Positions 43,988 to 51,968 of a DNA stretch of 64,000 nucleotides are shown one piece after another. The stretch comes from Rhodocyclaceae bacterium (lineage in GTDB: Bacteria > Pseudomonadota > Gammaproteobacteria > Burkholderiales > Rhodocyclaceae). Position 1 is the stretch's first letter. Every line of letters starts with the position of its first letter. The notes beneath the pieces are model-generated. The model had not been told where the DNA came from. It worked only from the letters and a program-made list of their open reading frames with translations, and ran no database searches. Both the position numbers and the translations under genes were made by a program. The stretch spans positions 372,001 through 436,000 of the forward strand of contig JADJEF010000003.1 of NCBI GenBank assembly GCA_016702335.1, written 5' to 3'.

Positions 43988-44340
43988 GCAGCATCACCAC
44001 AGACAGCGGTTTGATCATCGAGGAACTGGAAGTCGGCGCTGGCGACACGGCGCAATCAGGCCAGTACGTCACGGTGCACTACACCGGCTGGCTTGACAAT
44101 AACGGAAGTAAGGGCACCAAGTTTGATTCGAGCAAGGATCGTGACGATCCCTTTGAGTTTGGCCTTGGTCAGCGCCAGGTGATCGCCGGCTGGGACGAAG
44201 GCGTGCAGGGCATGAAGATCGGCGGCAAGCGCAAGCTCACCATTCCGCCCGCGCTTGGTTATGGCGCTCGCGGTGCTGGCGGGGTTATTCCGCCCAATGC
44301 CACCCTGGTTTTTGAAGTCGAGTTGCTTGCTCTCGGCTAA
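43984..44340 (+). CDS. FKBP-type peptidyl-prolyl cis-trans isomerase, single domain
   Basis: The 118-residue protein is a minimal cytoplasmic FKBP. The active-site residues are in VHYTGWL, KFDSS, QVIAGWDEGVQGM, GYGARG and FEVELL, all intact. It has no signal peptide and no C-terminal extension. It is translationally coupled to the dehydrogenase upstream. The first 24 bases of the domain (44029-44052) resemble the dispersed repeat, but the protein has the family's normal length there. Confidence 0.93.
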   Translation: MSSITTDSGLIIEELEVGAGDTAQSGQYVTVHYTGWLDNNGSKGTKFDSSKDRDDPFEFGLGQRQVIAGWDEGVQGMKIGGKRKLTIPPALGYGARGAGGVIPPNATLVFEVELLALG

Positions 44341-44355
44341 GCCAGCGACGGGCGC

Positions 44356-44799
44356 TCAAGCCCGCCAGTCGAACTCGCAGACCAGTTCGTTACGGCCTTC
44401 CCGCCGCCGGTAGTGGCAGCGGTCGGGAAGCTCCGCGACGAGATGTCGGCCCGCGCCGCCAAGACGGCTGGCATGCCCGGCATCATCAATGACCGGCGTG
44501 GCGGAGACCAGATCGGCCAGCGGGTCGTAGGGCTCAGCCGCGTCGGCGTAGATGATTTGCAGCTGGCGCTCGTCAGGGCAGATGTCCAGCCAGACTAGTT
44601 GGTTGGATTCGCCCTGATAGCCGTGATGAATGCTGTTGGCGAACAATTCTTCCACGACGGTTTGCGCACGCAGTAAAGTGGAAGCCGTCGCGTCGCGTGA
44701 GACCGCATCGACTCGCAATTTGGTGGCGAGCGGGGCGAGTAACTCGGCGAGCGACGCAAAGCGCGCGGGCACATTCAAAGATCGCTTGGAGAGTGTCAT
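44356..44799 (-). CDS. RsbW/SpoIIAB-like anti-sigma serine kinase (HATPase)
   Basis: The 147-residue GHKL ATPase is the partner-switch kinase type that binds a sigma factor or other target and phosphorylates a STAS antagonist. The N-box is VVEELFANSIHHGY and the G2-like loop is RLGGAGRHLVAEL. The G1 region reads ADAAEPYDPLADL, a loose form of the DxGxPFDP motif of this family. It is divergent from the fecR-ompA pair across 75 bases. The PP2C phosphatase and STAS protein expected to complete the switch lie at 46082-48241 and 49369-49734. Confidence 0.83.
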   Translation of the reverse strand: MTLSKRSLNVPARFASLAELLAPLATKLRVDAVSRDATASTLLRAQTVVEELFANSIHHGYQGESNQLVWLDICPDERQLQIIYADAAEPYDPLADLVSATPVIDDAGHASRLGGAGRHLVAELPDRCHYRRREGRNELVCEFDWRA

Positions 44800-44874
44800 C
44801 AGGACCGACGGTCGGTTTTGTCAGCGCCAAGATTAGATGAGTTGGCTAGGCTGTTCAATCGTGAAGGAGATGAA

Positions 44875-45336
44875 ATGACGACATTACGTAAAACACTCGT
44901 GGCTTTTTCCCTGACGGCAAGCGTTTTTGCCGGCGTGCCGGTGGCGGTAGCCGGCGAGGTGGCCGGCATTATCAAGACCAGCAAAGGGGCCGCGACCATT
45001 GAGCGCGCCGGCCAGAAACTGCCCGCCAGCGTGGGCACCTCGGTGGAAGCCAAGGATCGCATTGTGACCGGGCCCGATGGCGCGGTCGGCATCACCTTGC
45101 GCGACAACACGATGCTGTCGGCAGGAGCGAACTCCGTGCTCGATCTGAACAAATTCAGCTTCAATTCGACCACTCATGCCGGGGTCGTTGATGCCAGTAT
45201 CAAAAAAGGCACGCTGTCCGTCATTTCCGGAAAGATCGCCAAGGCCAACCCGGATGCGGTGCGTTTCTCCTCGCCGAGTGTGACCTTGGGCGTGCGTGGC
45301 ACCGAGTTTGTGCTGGAAGCGGGCGATGGTGAGTGA
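44875..45336 (+). CDS. FecR-domain periplasmic protein
   Basis: The 153-residue product has a signal peptide (MTTLRKTLVAFSLTASVFAG) and a FecR domain. Motifs are SVGTSVEAKDRIVTGPDGAVGITLRDNT and SVTLGVRGTEF, the pattern of secreted FecR modules unrelated to iron uptake. It has no membrane helix or DNA-binding part. GGAG lies six bases before the ATG. Its stop is one base before the OmpA start, so they are co-transcribed. FecR plus CHASE2 in one cluster is a recurrent pairing and suggests a shared envelope signal. Confidence 0.85.
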   Translation: MTTLRKTLVAFSLTASVFAGVPVAVAGEVAGIIKTSKGAATIERAGQKLPASVGTSVEAKDRIVTGPDGAVGITLRDNTMLSAGANSVLDLNKFSFNSTTHAGVVDASIKKGTLSVISGKIAKANPDAVRFSSPSVTLGVRGTEFVLEAGDGE

Positions 45337-45337
45337 C

Positions 45338-46063
45338 ATGAGGTTGCGTCCGCTTGCGATGGCGCTGTGCGCTACATCTTCGTTGCTCGCCGCAGGCATG
45401 GCGTCAGCGCAGGCTGTTTCGGGGTATCTGGTCGATAGCAGCGGCAACCCGGTGCGTTCCGGCTTTGGCAGTTGCCTGCGCACCGGTAGTTGGTCGGCCG
45501 CACAACCCGGCATCGGTTGTGATGCGTCGCCCGATCGTGTCGTGCTGTTGCCCGACCCCGATGGCAAGGTGGGTGCGGTAGTCGTGCGCAGTGCAGCCGG
45601 CGAGAAAGTGCTGGACACCGCCTATGCCGGCGCCGAAGTGGTCAAGGGCGGCGCCATTACCCCGCGTCAGGAAAGTGCCGAGGGCGTGCAGGCGCGCTAC
45701 GGTAGCGTGCTCGGCGCAACACCGCCGCGCCCGGTGTCGTTTGTGGTGAACTTCGCGACTGGCTCGGCGGCAGAATTGACCCCCGAATCCGCGCCCGTCA
45801 TCGCGGCCATCAAGGCTGAATTGAGCAAGCGGCCTGCCCCTGAAATTACCGTCATCGGGCATACCGATCGGGTGGGCAAGCTGGAAGGTAACGACGAGCT
45901 GTCCAAAAGGCGCGCAGAGGCGGTGCGCGACATTCTGAGCGGTGATGGCATCAAAGCGGCGAGCATGGAGGTCGCCGGTCGTGGTGAGCGTGAGCCGGTG
46001 GTGGCCACCGCGGATGAAGTCGCCGAGGCACGTAACCGCCGCGTCGAGATCAGTATTCGCTGA
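45338..46063 (+). CDS. OmpA-family peptidoglycan-binding protein
   Basis: The 241-residue protein has a signal peptide, a short N-terminal domain of about 110 residues and a C-terminal OmpA domain. The OmpA part has VSFVVNFATGSAAELTPES, the peptidoglycan-binding VIGHTDRVGKLEGNDELSKRRAEAV and ERVPV-like end block (GRGEREPVVATADEVAEARNRRVEI). The N-terminal part is not a full beta-barrel, so it is probably periplasmic. It converges on the PP2C gene, 18 bases apart. Confidence 0.87.
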   Translation: MRLRPLAMALCATSSLLAAGMASAQAVSGYLVDSSGNPVRSGFGSCLRTGSWSAAQPGIGCDASPDRVVLLPDPDGKVGAVVVRSAAGEKVLDTAYAGAEVVKGGAITPRQESAEGVQARYGSVLGATPPRPVSFVVNFATGSAAELTPESAPVIAAIKAELSKRPAPEITVIGHTDRVGKLEGNDELSKRRAEAVRDILSGDGIKAASMEVAGRGEREPVVATADEVAEARNRRVEISIR

Positions 46064-46081
46064 TCACCGAACTGCCGCCGG

Positions 46082-48241
46082 TCAGCTGACCGGCGGCGTC
46101 CATTGAATCACCAGCAGGGTCATGTCGTCCGAGGGTTCTGCCCCGGCGACATGCACCGCGACATCGGCCCGCAACTCGTCGATGAGGCCCTGTGCGCCAG
46201 GCGTCGCGCTCTGCGCAATGACGCCGAACATTCGCTCACTGCCGTAGATCGCGCCGCCCGGACTCATGGCTTCCGTGACGCCATCCGTGATCAGACATAG
46301 CGTGTCACCCGGCTGCAACTGCTCGTACTGCGTCCCGTAGGGGAACGCATCCATCATGCACAGGGGCGGCCCGCCGGCGTCGGGTGGGCTTTCCAGATGA
46401 TCTACCTCGCCTGTGGCGCGGCGGCGCAAGGGAGCATCGTGGCCGGCATTGACCAAGGCCAGTGCGCCGCTATTGACGTCGAGAATGCCAAGCACGACGG
46501 TAACAAAAAGATTTTCCGGATTTTCCGCGACCAGAGCCTCATTGGCGAGTTCGGCGATGCGTCCGGGCGGGGCATCGACATGGCGGGCAATGGTCTGCGT
46601 CAGGGTTTTGGTCACCGCCATGAACAGGCTGGCCGGCAGGCCTTTGCCGGATACGTCGCCAACGATGAAGCACAGGCGTCGTTCGTCAATCATGAAAAAG
46701 TCGTAGAGATCGCCACCCACGTCGCGCGCCGGCTCCATGAAGGCGGCCAGACCAAAACGCGTCTCGCCGTTAAGGACTTTTTCCGGGCGCGGCAATGAGC
46801 CGAGCTGAATGCGCCGCGCCGCAGAAAGTTCGCCGGCAACCACCAGCGCCTGATCTTTGAGCTGCTGCTGCTCGGCGGCGAGGGTCCGATTGCGCTGGCG
46901 CACCTCGATGGTGGAACTCACCATCAGGCTGCCGAATACCAGCGGTAGCGTCAGTACGGCGGCGGCACCATCCACAAGCAGTGCGTGGTCAAGAAATGCC
47001 CAATGCCCCACGCCGGTGCTCACGCCGAGGAAACCCAGCATCAGCCAGGCCGAGGCTCGGGGCACGACATAAACGAAGAACGCGCCGAAGAGCACCAGCG
47101 CCAGCATTTCGCTGGTCTTGATCCACCAGGGGCGGGTGAGTACGCGGCCTTCGAACAAGGATTCAATGACCTGCGCCTGAATTTCAATACCGGGCACGTT
47201 CTCTCGCAATGCGGTGACCCGGCGATCGGCGAGGCCGTAGCCGGTCAATCCGATCAACACCAGCTTGCCAGTCAGCAAGTCAGGGTCGGCTTGCCCGGCG
47301 AGCACCTTGGCCGCCGAGACCGTGCGCCCAACCCCTGCTTGCTCGCGGGCAAAGTGGAGCCAGATATCGCCGTTGGGTTGGGTCGGTACCGTCAGATCGG
47401 CGACGGTGACATGGTCAATGGACTGCGGACTGGTCAGCAATTCGATGGCGCTTGAATTGGTGGCCACGCGCAGCATTTCCATGGCCAGGCCTGAGGTCAG
47501 CTGGTCGTTGATCGACACTACCAACGGAATGCGCCGGACGATGTTTTCCGACAGATCGACCGAAAGCAAGGCCTGTCCGGCGGCAGCCGCTTGCAGTTCC
47601 GGCAGACTCGCGAGCACCCACGGGTAGCGGCGCACTACCGAGAGCGGGTCCGGCCCCTTCACGACCAGTGGACGGGTGCGCATTCCGGCGCTGGTGGAAA
47701 TGCTCTGAAAATCGAATCCGGCGGCACCCAACACGCTGGGGACGCGACGCAATGCCGCCGCCAGTTGCTCGTCATGGCTGGGCAAACGGCGTAGTTGCGC
47801 GGCCAGCGTGCCTTGCTCGGGCGGGAGATTGTCAGCGACTTTACCCGGTGAGGTGCCATCCGCTTCGGGCATGTAGATGTCCAGGCCGACGGCGGCGGGC
47901 GTGTGTGCGCCGATGACATCAATCAGCTTGGCCATACGATTGCGCGGCCATGGCCACTGCCCGATTTCATGCAGGCTGGCTTCGTCGATCTCGACAATGG
48001 TGACGGGACTGTGCGCGGGTTGTCGTGGTGAGATCAGCTGATACCCATCAAACCACCATTGACGAGTTTCTCGAAACGGCGAGCCCACGACGCGCAGGGC
48101 CGTATCAGCGATGCCTGGCGCGTCGGCCGAGGCGATGTCGTGTTCGCTGACCACATTGAGCCCGATCAGCACCGCCAGCAGCGCCATGGCCAAGGGGCGG
48201 CCGGCACCAAAGGTGAACAGCCGCTGCAGATGCTCAAGCAT
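46082..48241 (-). CDS. CHASE2-domain membrane PP2C (SpoIIE-type) serine phosphatase
   Basis: The 719-residue protein has a first membrane helix near residues 15-30, a periplasmic CHASE2 domain to about residue 330 (SPVTIVEIDEASLHEIGQWP, LTGYGLADRRVTALRENVPG), then membrane helices (about 340-430), a coiled linker and a SpoIIE/PP2C domain. Phosphatase motifs are RDVGGDLYDFF, VGDVSGKGLPASLFMA and LITDGVTEAMSPGG. It should dephosphorylate the STAS protein at 49369 in response to a periplasmic signal. The ATG at 48241 is preferred; an upstream in-frame start at 48298 adds a non-conserved stretch. Confidence 0.9.
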   Translation of the reverse strand: MLEHLQRLFTFGAGRPLAMALLAVLIGLNVVSEHDIASADAPGIADTALRVVGSPFRETRQWWFDGYQLISPRQPAHSPVTIVEIDEASLHEIGQWPWPRNRMAKLIDVIGAHTPAAVGLDIYMPEADGTSPGKVADNLPPEQGTLAAQLRRLPSHDEQLAAALRRVPSVLGAAGFDFQSISTSAGMRTRPLVVKGPDPLSVVRRYPWVLASLPELQAAAAGQALLSVDLSENIVRRIPLVVSINDQLTSGLAMEMLRVATNSSAIELLTSPQSIDHVTVADLTVPTQPNGDIWLHFAREQAGVGRTVSAAKVLAGQADPDLLTGKLVLIGLTGYGLADRRVTALRENVPGIEIQAQVIESLFEGRVLTRPWWIKTSEMLALVLFGAFFVYVVPRASAWLMLGFLGVSTGVGHWAFLDHALLVDGAAAVLTLPLVFGSLMVSSTIEVRQRNRTLAAEQQQLKDQALVVAGELSAARRIQLGSLPRPEKVLNGETRFGLAAFMEPARDVGGDLYDFFMIDERRLCFIVGDVSGKGLPASLFMAVTKTLTQTIARHVDAPPGRIAELANEALVAENPENLFVTVVLGILDVNSGALALVNAGHDAPLRRRATGEVDHLESPPDAGGPPLCMMDAFPYGTQYEQLQPGDTLCLITDGVTEAMSPGGAIYGSERMFGVIAQSATPGAQGLIDELRADVAVHVAGAEPSDDMTLLVIQWTPPVS

Positions 48242-48305
48242 GGCGGTTAACGTGAAATACAGGCTGGGTGGTGTGTGATATCGAGCGCAGCGAGCCAATC
48301 AATAG

Positions 48306-48337
48306 CCCCGCCCCGGGGCGGGGTTGGGGTGGGGGGG
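48306..48337 (+). other. perfect GC palindrome followed by a G-quadruplex motif
   Basis: CCCCGCCCC and GGGGCGGGG form a perfect 18-bp palindrome at 48306-48323. Four G-runs overlap it on the + strand: GGGG, C, GGGG, TT, GGGG, T, GGGGGGG at 48315-48337. It lies upstream of the CHASE2-PP2C gene and on its template strand. Confidence 0.7.
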
Positions 48338-48415
48338 CTTAGTTTGCTGCCTTGATGGAACGCGAAGCTGAAAAATTTCATCCTCTAGGGTGCATCGAGC
48401 GTGACTGCATGAAAG

Positions 48416-49372
48416 TCAGAGCGGGTGAACCAGTCCGTCGTAGGCGGCGAAGACTTCCAGCGGCTGGTCTTCACGGCTGATTTCCTCGTAGCGTCGGGTC
48501 TCGGCGAGGATGCCGGCAATCCGCGTGTCGTCGTGCGCGGGTTCATGGTGAAACAGCATCAGTTGGCGCACCTTCGCCGCCTGGCACAACTCGACCCCGA
48601 TGACGTTGGACGAGTGCCCCCAGTCGGCCTTGACCGAGACGCTTTCCGCCAGCGAATACATGGCATCGAAGATGACCAGATCGGCGTCGCGGAAAAACTC
48701 GATAACCTCGGCGCGCTGCTGGACATTGCCGACATCGTGCTCGGAGTCGGTGGCATAGACCACGCGCTTGCCGTGGGCGGTAAAGGCCCAGCCGTAGGAA
48801 TCGCCCGAGTGCTGTTGCAGTCGCGCCCGCGCCGTCATGCCCGCCACGTTGATATCAGTATCGGGCGCATGCACCTCAAAGCGCACCTCGGCGGCCAGTT
48901 GGTCAAAGCGCACCGGAAAAGACGGTTCCGCCTGTTGGCGCCGGAAGGCCCGCTCGACGTCGCGGTGACAACTGTGAATCACCACCCGGTTGCCGGGAAT
49001 ATAGACCGGGGCAAAGAATGGAAAGCCCATGATGTGGTCCCAGTGCAAATGGGACATGAACACATGGTAGGTTTGCGGTACGCCCGGGCCAAAGTGGTCG
49101 AGCATGGCCTGGCCAAGAGGGCGAGCACCGCTGCCCAAATCGAGAATGACGTGCTCGGGATGCCCGGTGATGAGCTGCACGCAACTGGAATGGCCGCCGA
49201 AGCTGCCGGCCACATCAAAGCCGAGCCCGTCGATAAAGGCTTCGATGTCATCGCGATGGTGGAAGGCACGATCGCGTGAGGCAATGAGCGCAGCGATCAG
49301 CTTGGCGCGGATGTCAGTCGCGGTGATCGAGACCGGAATCGATCCGCGAGTACCCCAAAACCGGACTTTCAT
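48416..49372 (-). CDS. metallo-beta-lactamase-fold hydrolase
   Basis: The 318-residue protein has the metal site SHLHWDHIMG near residues 107-116 and later ligands in ATDSEHD and LMLFHHEPAHDD. The start VRFWGTRGSIP and the ending resemble phnP/tRNase Z-like hydrolases, which cut phosphodiesters or cyclic nucleotides; the substrate is not clear. An insertion after the first block (ALIASRDRAFHHRDDIEAFI) is family-specific. Its ATG overlaps the STAS stop as ATGA, so it is part of the partner-switch operon. Confidence 0.85.
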   Translation of the reverse strand: MKVRFWGTRGSIPVSITATDIRAKLIAALIASRDRAFHHRDDIEAFIDGLGFDVAGSFGGHSSCVQLITGHPEHVILDLGSGARPLGQAMLDHFGPGVPQTYHVFMSHLHWDHIMGFPFFAPVYIPGNRVVIHSCHRDVERAFRRQQAEPSFPVRFDQLAAEVRFEVHAPDTDINVAGMTARARLQQHSGDSYGWAFTAHGKRVVYATDSEHDVGNVQQRAEVIEFFRDADLVIFDAMYSLAESVSVKADWGHSSNVIGVELCQAAKVRQLMLFHHEPAHDDTRIAGILAETRRYEEISREDQPLEVFAAYDGLVHPL

Positions 49373-49734
49373 ACTGATAGGGCCGCCGCCGCGGCGTCTG
49401 GCGTCGCGAACACCTGGAAGACAAGATTAAATCGACTGATCTGGAAAACCTCGGCCACTACCGGGGTCAGGGCGGCAATGGCGATGCGACCACTTTGCGA
49501 CTTGACTTGCCGTGAGGCCAGCATGAGTACGCGCAAGCCCACGCTGCTGATGTAGTCAACGCCGGAAAAATCGATGATCAACGGTGCCTCACCGTTGCGG
49601 CAGGTGTCGAGAAATGGTTTGAGCGCTTTGTCAAAGAGATCGGCGGTGCTTTGATCAATACGGCCGGATACGACAATCACGCGTGCTGATTTTCCGTTCG
49701 GTGCGCTCAGGGCGGGGGATTCGATGATTTGCAT
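49369..49734 (-). CDS. STAS-domain anti-sigma-factor antagonist
   Basis: The 121-residue STAS protein has the conserved loop LIIDFSGVDYISSVGLRVLMLA with the serine pair (DYISS) where RsbW-type kinases phosphorylate SpoIIAA/RsbV. It should be phosphorylated by the ATPase at 44356 and dephosphorylated by the CHASE2-PP2C protein. It is first in the minus-strand operon STAS-MBL-(CHASE2-PP2C). Confidence 0.88.
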   Translation of the reverse strand: MQIIESPALSAPNGKSARVIVVSGRIDQSTADLFDKALKPFLDTCRNGEAPLIIDFSGVDYISSVGLRVLMLASRQVKSQSGRIAIAALTPVVAEVFQISRFNLVFQVFATPDAAAAALSV

Positions 49735-49854
49735 GGGGTGCTCGCTAAATGGTTCCGTTCGGTTGGTTCCAGGTGAATCAGGTTTATTTTGAGTTTATCC
49801 GTCTCCGGCACTTACGGGCACAATGTAGCGCATGTTTATCGTGAGGATTGCGCT

Positions 49855-51030
49855 ATGAGCTCACTGGTCCTGCCATCGCGACTGCCCAGGGTCGGAACCA
49901 CCATATTCACGGTCATGTCGCGCTTGGCCAGTGAGACCGGGGCGATCAATCTGTCACAGGGCTTTCCTGACTTTTCTCCTGCGCCGCAATTGCTGGAGCG
50001 GGTGACGCATCACTTGCACGCCGGGGCCAATCAATACGCGGTGCTGGCGGGTGTGCTCGCGCTGCGTGAGGCGATTGCCGAGAAGGTCGGGCGGCTCTAC
50101 GGGGCATCGTACGATGTGGGTGAGGAGGTGACCGTGACCGCCGGGGCGACCCAAGCGATCTATACCGCCATTGCCGCCTGCGTACGCCCGGGTGACGAGG
50201 TGATTCTGTTTTCGCCGGCGTACGATTCCTACGCACCGGCAATCGAGCTCAATGGCGGTACGCCGGTATTTGCGCGCTTGGGGCATCCGGACTATCGGCC
50301 TGATTTCGCCCAGTTGGCGGCACTTCTGTCGCCACGCACGCGCATGATCGTGCTCAACACGCCGCTGAATCCGGCAGGAACCGTGTGGACTGCCGAGGAT
50401 ATGGCCCGGCTTGATGAGCTGCTGCGTCCGACGGATGTGCTGGTACTGAGTGACGAGGTGTACGAACACATGATCTATACGGACGGCCCCAGCGCGGGGC
50501 GACATGAGAGCGTCGCGCGCCTGCCGGGCCTGCGCGAGCGGGCTTTTGTAGTTTCCAGCTTTGGCAAGACCTACCACGTGACCGGATGGAAGATCGGTTA
50601 CTGTCTGGCCCCACGCGCGCTCATGGCGGAGTTTCGCAAGGCGCACCAGTTCATCGTATTTGTGGTCAATCACCCGATGCAGTGCGCGCTCGCCGATTTC
50701 ATGCAGCGCTACCCTGAGTTTGCTGATGAGCTGCCAGCGTTCTATCAGCAGCGGCGAGATGCACTGCGGACGCAACTCGCAGGATCGCGCCTTCGTGTCC
50801 TGCCTTGCCACGCGACCTATTTTCAGTTGCTCGACTACAGCGCCATCAGTGATCTGCCCGATACGGAATTCGCCGTGTGGCTGACCAAGGAAGCGGGGGT
50901 GGCAGCGATTCCGGTGTCGGCGTTTGATCCGGTTGTCGACCCGGCGCAGACGCCGCGCGTTGTGCGCCTGTGTTTTGCAAAGACGGATGCGACCCTGGTG
51001 GCGGCCGGCGAGCGTTTGCGGCGGCTGTAG
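49855..51030 (+). CDS. methionine/kynurenine-type aminotransferase (YbdL-like)
   Basis: The 391-residue fold-type I aminotransferase has the N-terminal INLSQGFPDFSPAP and GANQYAVLAGVLALREA signature of the YbdL/kynurenine aminotransferase group, which transaminates methionine and aromatic amino acids. The PLP lysine is in VSSFGKTYHVTGWKIGY, and LNTPLNPAGTVW and LSDEVYEHMIYTD are intact. The ATG at 49855 is chosen; a start 66 bases upstream adds residues absent from the family. Copy 10 of the repeat follows the stop after nine bases. Confidence 0.92.
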   Translation: MSSLVLPSRLPRVGTTIFTVMSRLASETGAINLSQGFPDFSPAPQLLERVTHHLHAGANQYAVLAGVLALREAIAEKVGRLYGASYDVGEEVTVTAGATQAIYTAIAACVRPGDEVILFSPAYDSYAPAIELNGGTPVFARLGHPDYRPDFAQLAALLSPRTRMIVLNTPLNPAGTVWTAEDMARLDELLRPTDVLVLSDEVYEHMIYTDGPSAGRHESVARLPGLRERAFVVSSFGKTYHVTGWKIGYCLAPRALMAEFRKAHQFIVFVVNHPMQCALADFMQRYPEFADELPAFYQQRRDALRTQLAGSRLRVLPCHATYFQLLDYSAISDLPDTEFAVWLTKEAGVAAIPVSAFDPVVDPAQTPRVVRLCFAKTDATLVAAGERLRRL

Positions 51031-51039
51031 GCGGCCTGC

Positions 51040-51068
51040 ATCGCCGTGTTGCCAGCGCCGACTTGCGG
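51040..51068 (+). repeat. 30-bp dispersed repeat, copy 10
   Basis: Reverse orientation relative to consensus. It starts nine bases after the aminotransferase stop and ends 37 bases before the phasin terminator stem. Confidence 0.85.
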
Positions 51069-51105
51069 ATTAGCGGCACCCTTTCCGTACTTTGGGTGCC
51101 AAAAA

Positions 51106-51129
51106 AAGCCGGTCCAGGAGGGCCGGCTT
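51106..51129 (-). terminator. intrinsic terminator of the phasin gene
   Basis: AAGCCGG and CCGGCTT form a perfect seven-base stem. On the minus strand it is followed by a run of T (complement of 51101-51107). It lies 24 bases after the phasin stop codon. Confidence 0.85.
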
Positions 51130-51152
51130 AGAAGGCTGCACAGGAAAAAAGC

Positions 51153-51717
51153 TCAAGCGGCCTTGCGGTTCTTGCTTGCGCTCGCTGCCGGACGCGCCGG
51201 CTTGGCGGTCGCGCGGGTCGCCGCTTCGACATTCGCCTCGGCCAGATCGGCGGCCTGGCGTGTGGCCTTGCTCAGGTTGTCATAGGCCGAGTTGGCGGCG
51301 GCGAAAGCCGACTTGACTGCGGAAATAGCGACGTCAGAACCGGCAGGGCCGCTCTCGGCAACGCTGTCGAGCGCCGAGAAAAGGTTCTTGTTGAATGCAT
51401 CGCGCTGGGTTTCCGGTGAGCGCGGCGAGTTCTTCGGCGGTCTGCAACTGAATGTCGTAGATGCTTCGCAGGTAGCCCAGAGTCGTTTCCAGAACTGGGT
51501 GGCCCAGGCTGCTGGGCAGGTCAAGCAAGTCAGTCGGCGTTTTGCCCGACATCACGCTACGCGACGTTTCGAGACTGTTTTCGAGTGCGCTGCGGGCGGT
51601 GCGCAGATTCAGGGCAAGCAGTTGCTCGGTGCCGGACATGAAGGTATTGGCGATATTGAACGCCAGAGTGACGTTGGCTTGGTGTACCGCGAGAAGTTTT
51701 TCGGCGGGGAATGACAT
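51153..51717 (-). pseudogene. phaP: phasin (PHA granule-associated protein), frameshifted
   Basis: Phasins coat polyhydroxyalkanoate granules. The N-terminal part (from ATG 51717, with AGGAG upstream) reads FPAEKLLAVHQANVTLAFN and runs to TAEELAAL. There the frame shifts near 51418, and the rest continues in another frame as SPETQRDAFNKNLFSALDSV through an Ala-rich tail ending KPARPAASASKNRKAA. Joined, the two parts make a normal phasin of about 188 residues. Without correction the first frame ends after 127 residues with a nonsense tail. A one-base sequence error is a real possibility, because promoter, operators and terminator are all intact. Confidence 0.8.
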
Positions 51718-51756
51718 GGCAAATCTCCTGAGTAGGGTGGGGGTGAATTTGTGTGA

Positions 51757-51773
51757 ATGTTGCGATGCAACAT
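51757..51773 (-). promoter_or_regulatory. candidate PhaR-type operator, downstream
   Basis: ATGTTGC and GCAACAT form a perfect palindrome with a GAT spacer. It lies between the -10 box and the phasin start codon. Confidence 0.5.
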
Positions 51774-51780
51774 AAGCAGA

Positions 51781-51808
51781 AGTGTAGCCTCCCGAAGCGC
51801 GCTGTCAA
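51781..51808 (-). promoter_or_regulatory. sigma-70 promoter of the phasin gene
   Basis: On the minus strand TTGACA (51808-51803) and TACACT (51786-51781) are separated by 16 bases. The -35 box is a perfect consensus. Confidence 0.8.
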
Positions 51809-51815
51809 GGAAAAA

Positions 51816-51832
51816 TTTGTGCAATGCACAAA
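51816..51832 (-). promoter_or_regulatory. candidate PhaR-type operator, upstream
   Basis: TTTGTGCA and TGCACAAA form a perfect palindrome around one base, eight bases upstream of the -35 box. It shares a TGC...GCA core with the downstream palindrome. PhaR repressors bind TGC-rich palindromes at phaP in several species; assignment here is inferred. Confidence 0.5.
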
Positions 51833-51968
51833 TAATTTGGGGCGCCGCAGCCCCGTGAAAATAGGCCCACCCTTTAGCAGGTTGTCCGGTCGCTATGGAG
51901 GGCGTGCCGGCTGGCTATGTGGAAGCCCTCGGCGCGACGCTTGGACGCGTTCGCGCGCCGGCGCGTGC

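Noticed and set aside
47690..47715. Partial match to the dispersed repeat (CCGGCGCTGGTGGAA)
   Set aside because: Only the central GGCGCTGG is shared and both conserved ends are missing, so it is within chance for GC-rich coding sequence.
51075..51100. Hairpin GGCACCC/GGGTGCC before a run of A
   Set aside because: On the + strand no T-run follows, and on the minus strand it lies beyond the better terminator at 51106-51129. It may be incidental.
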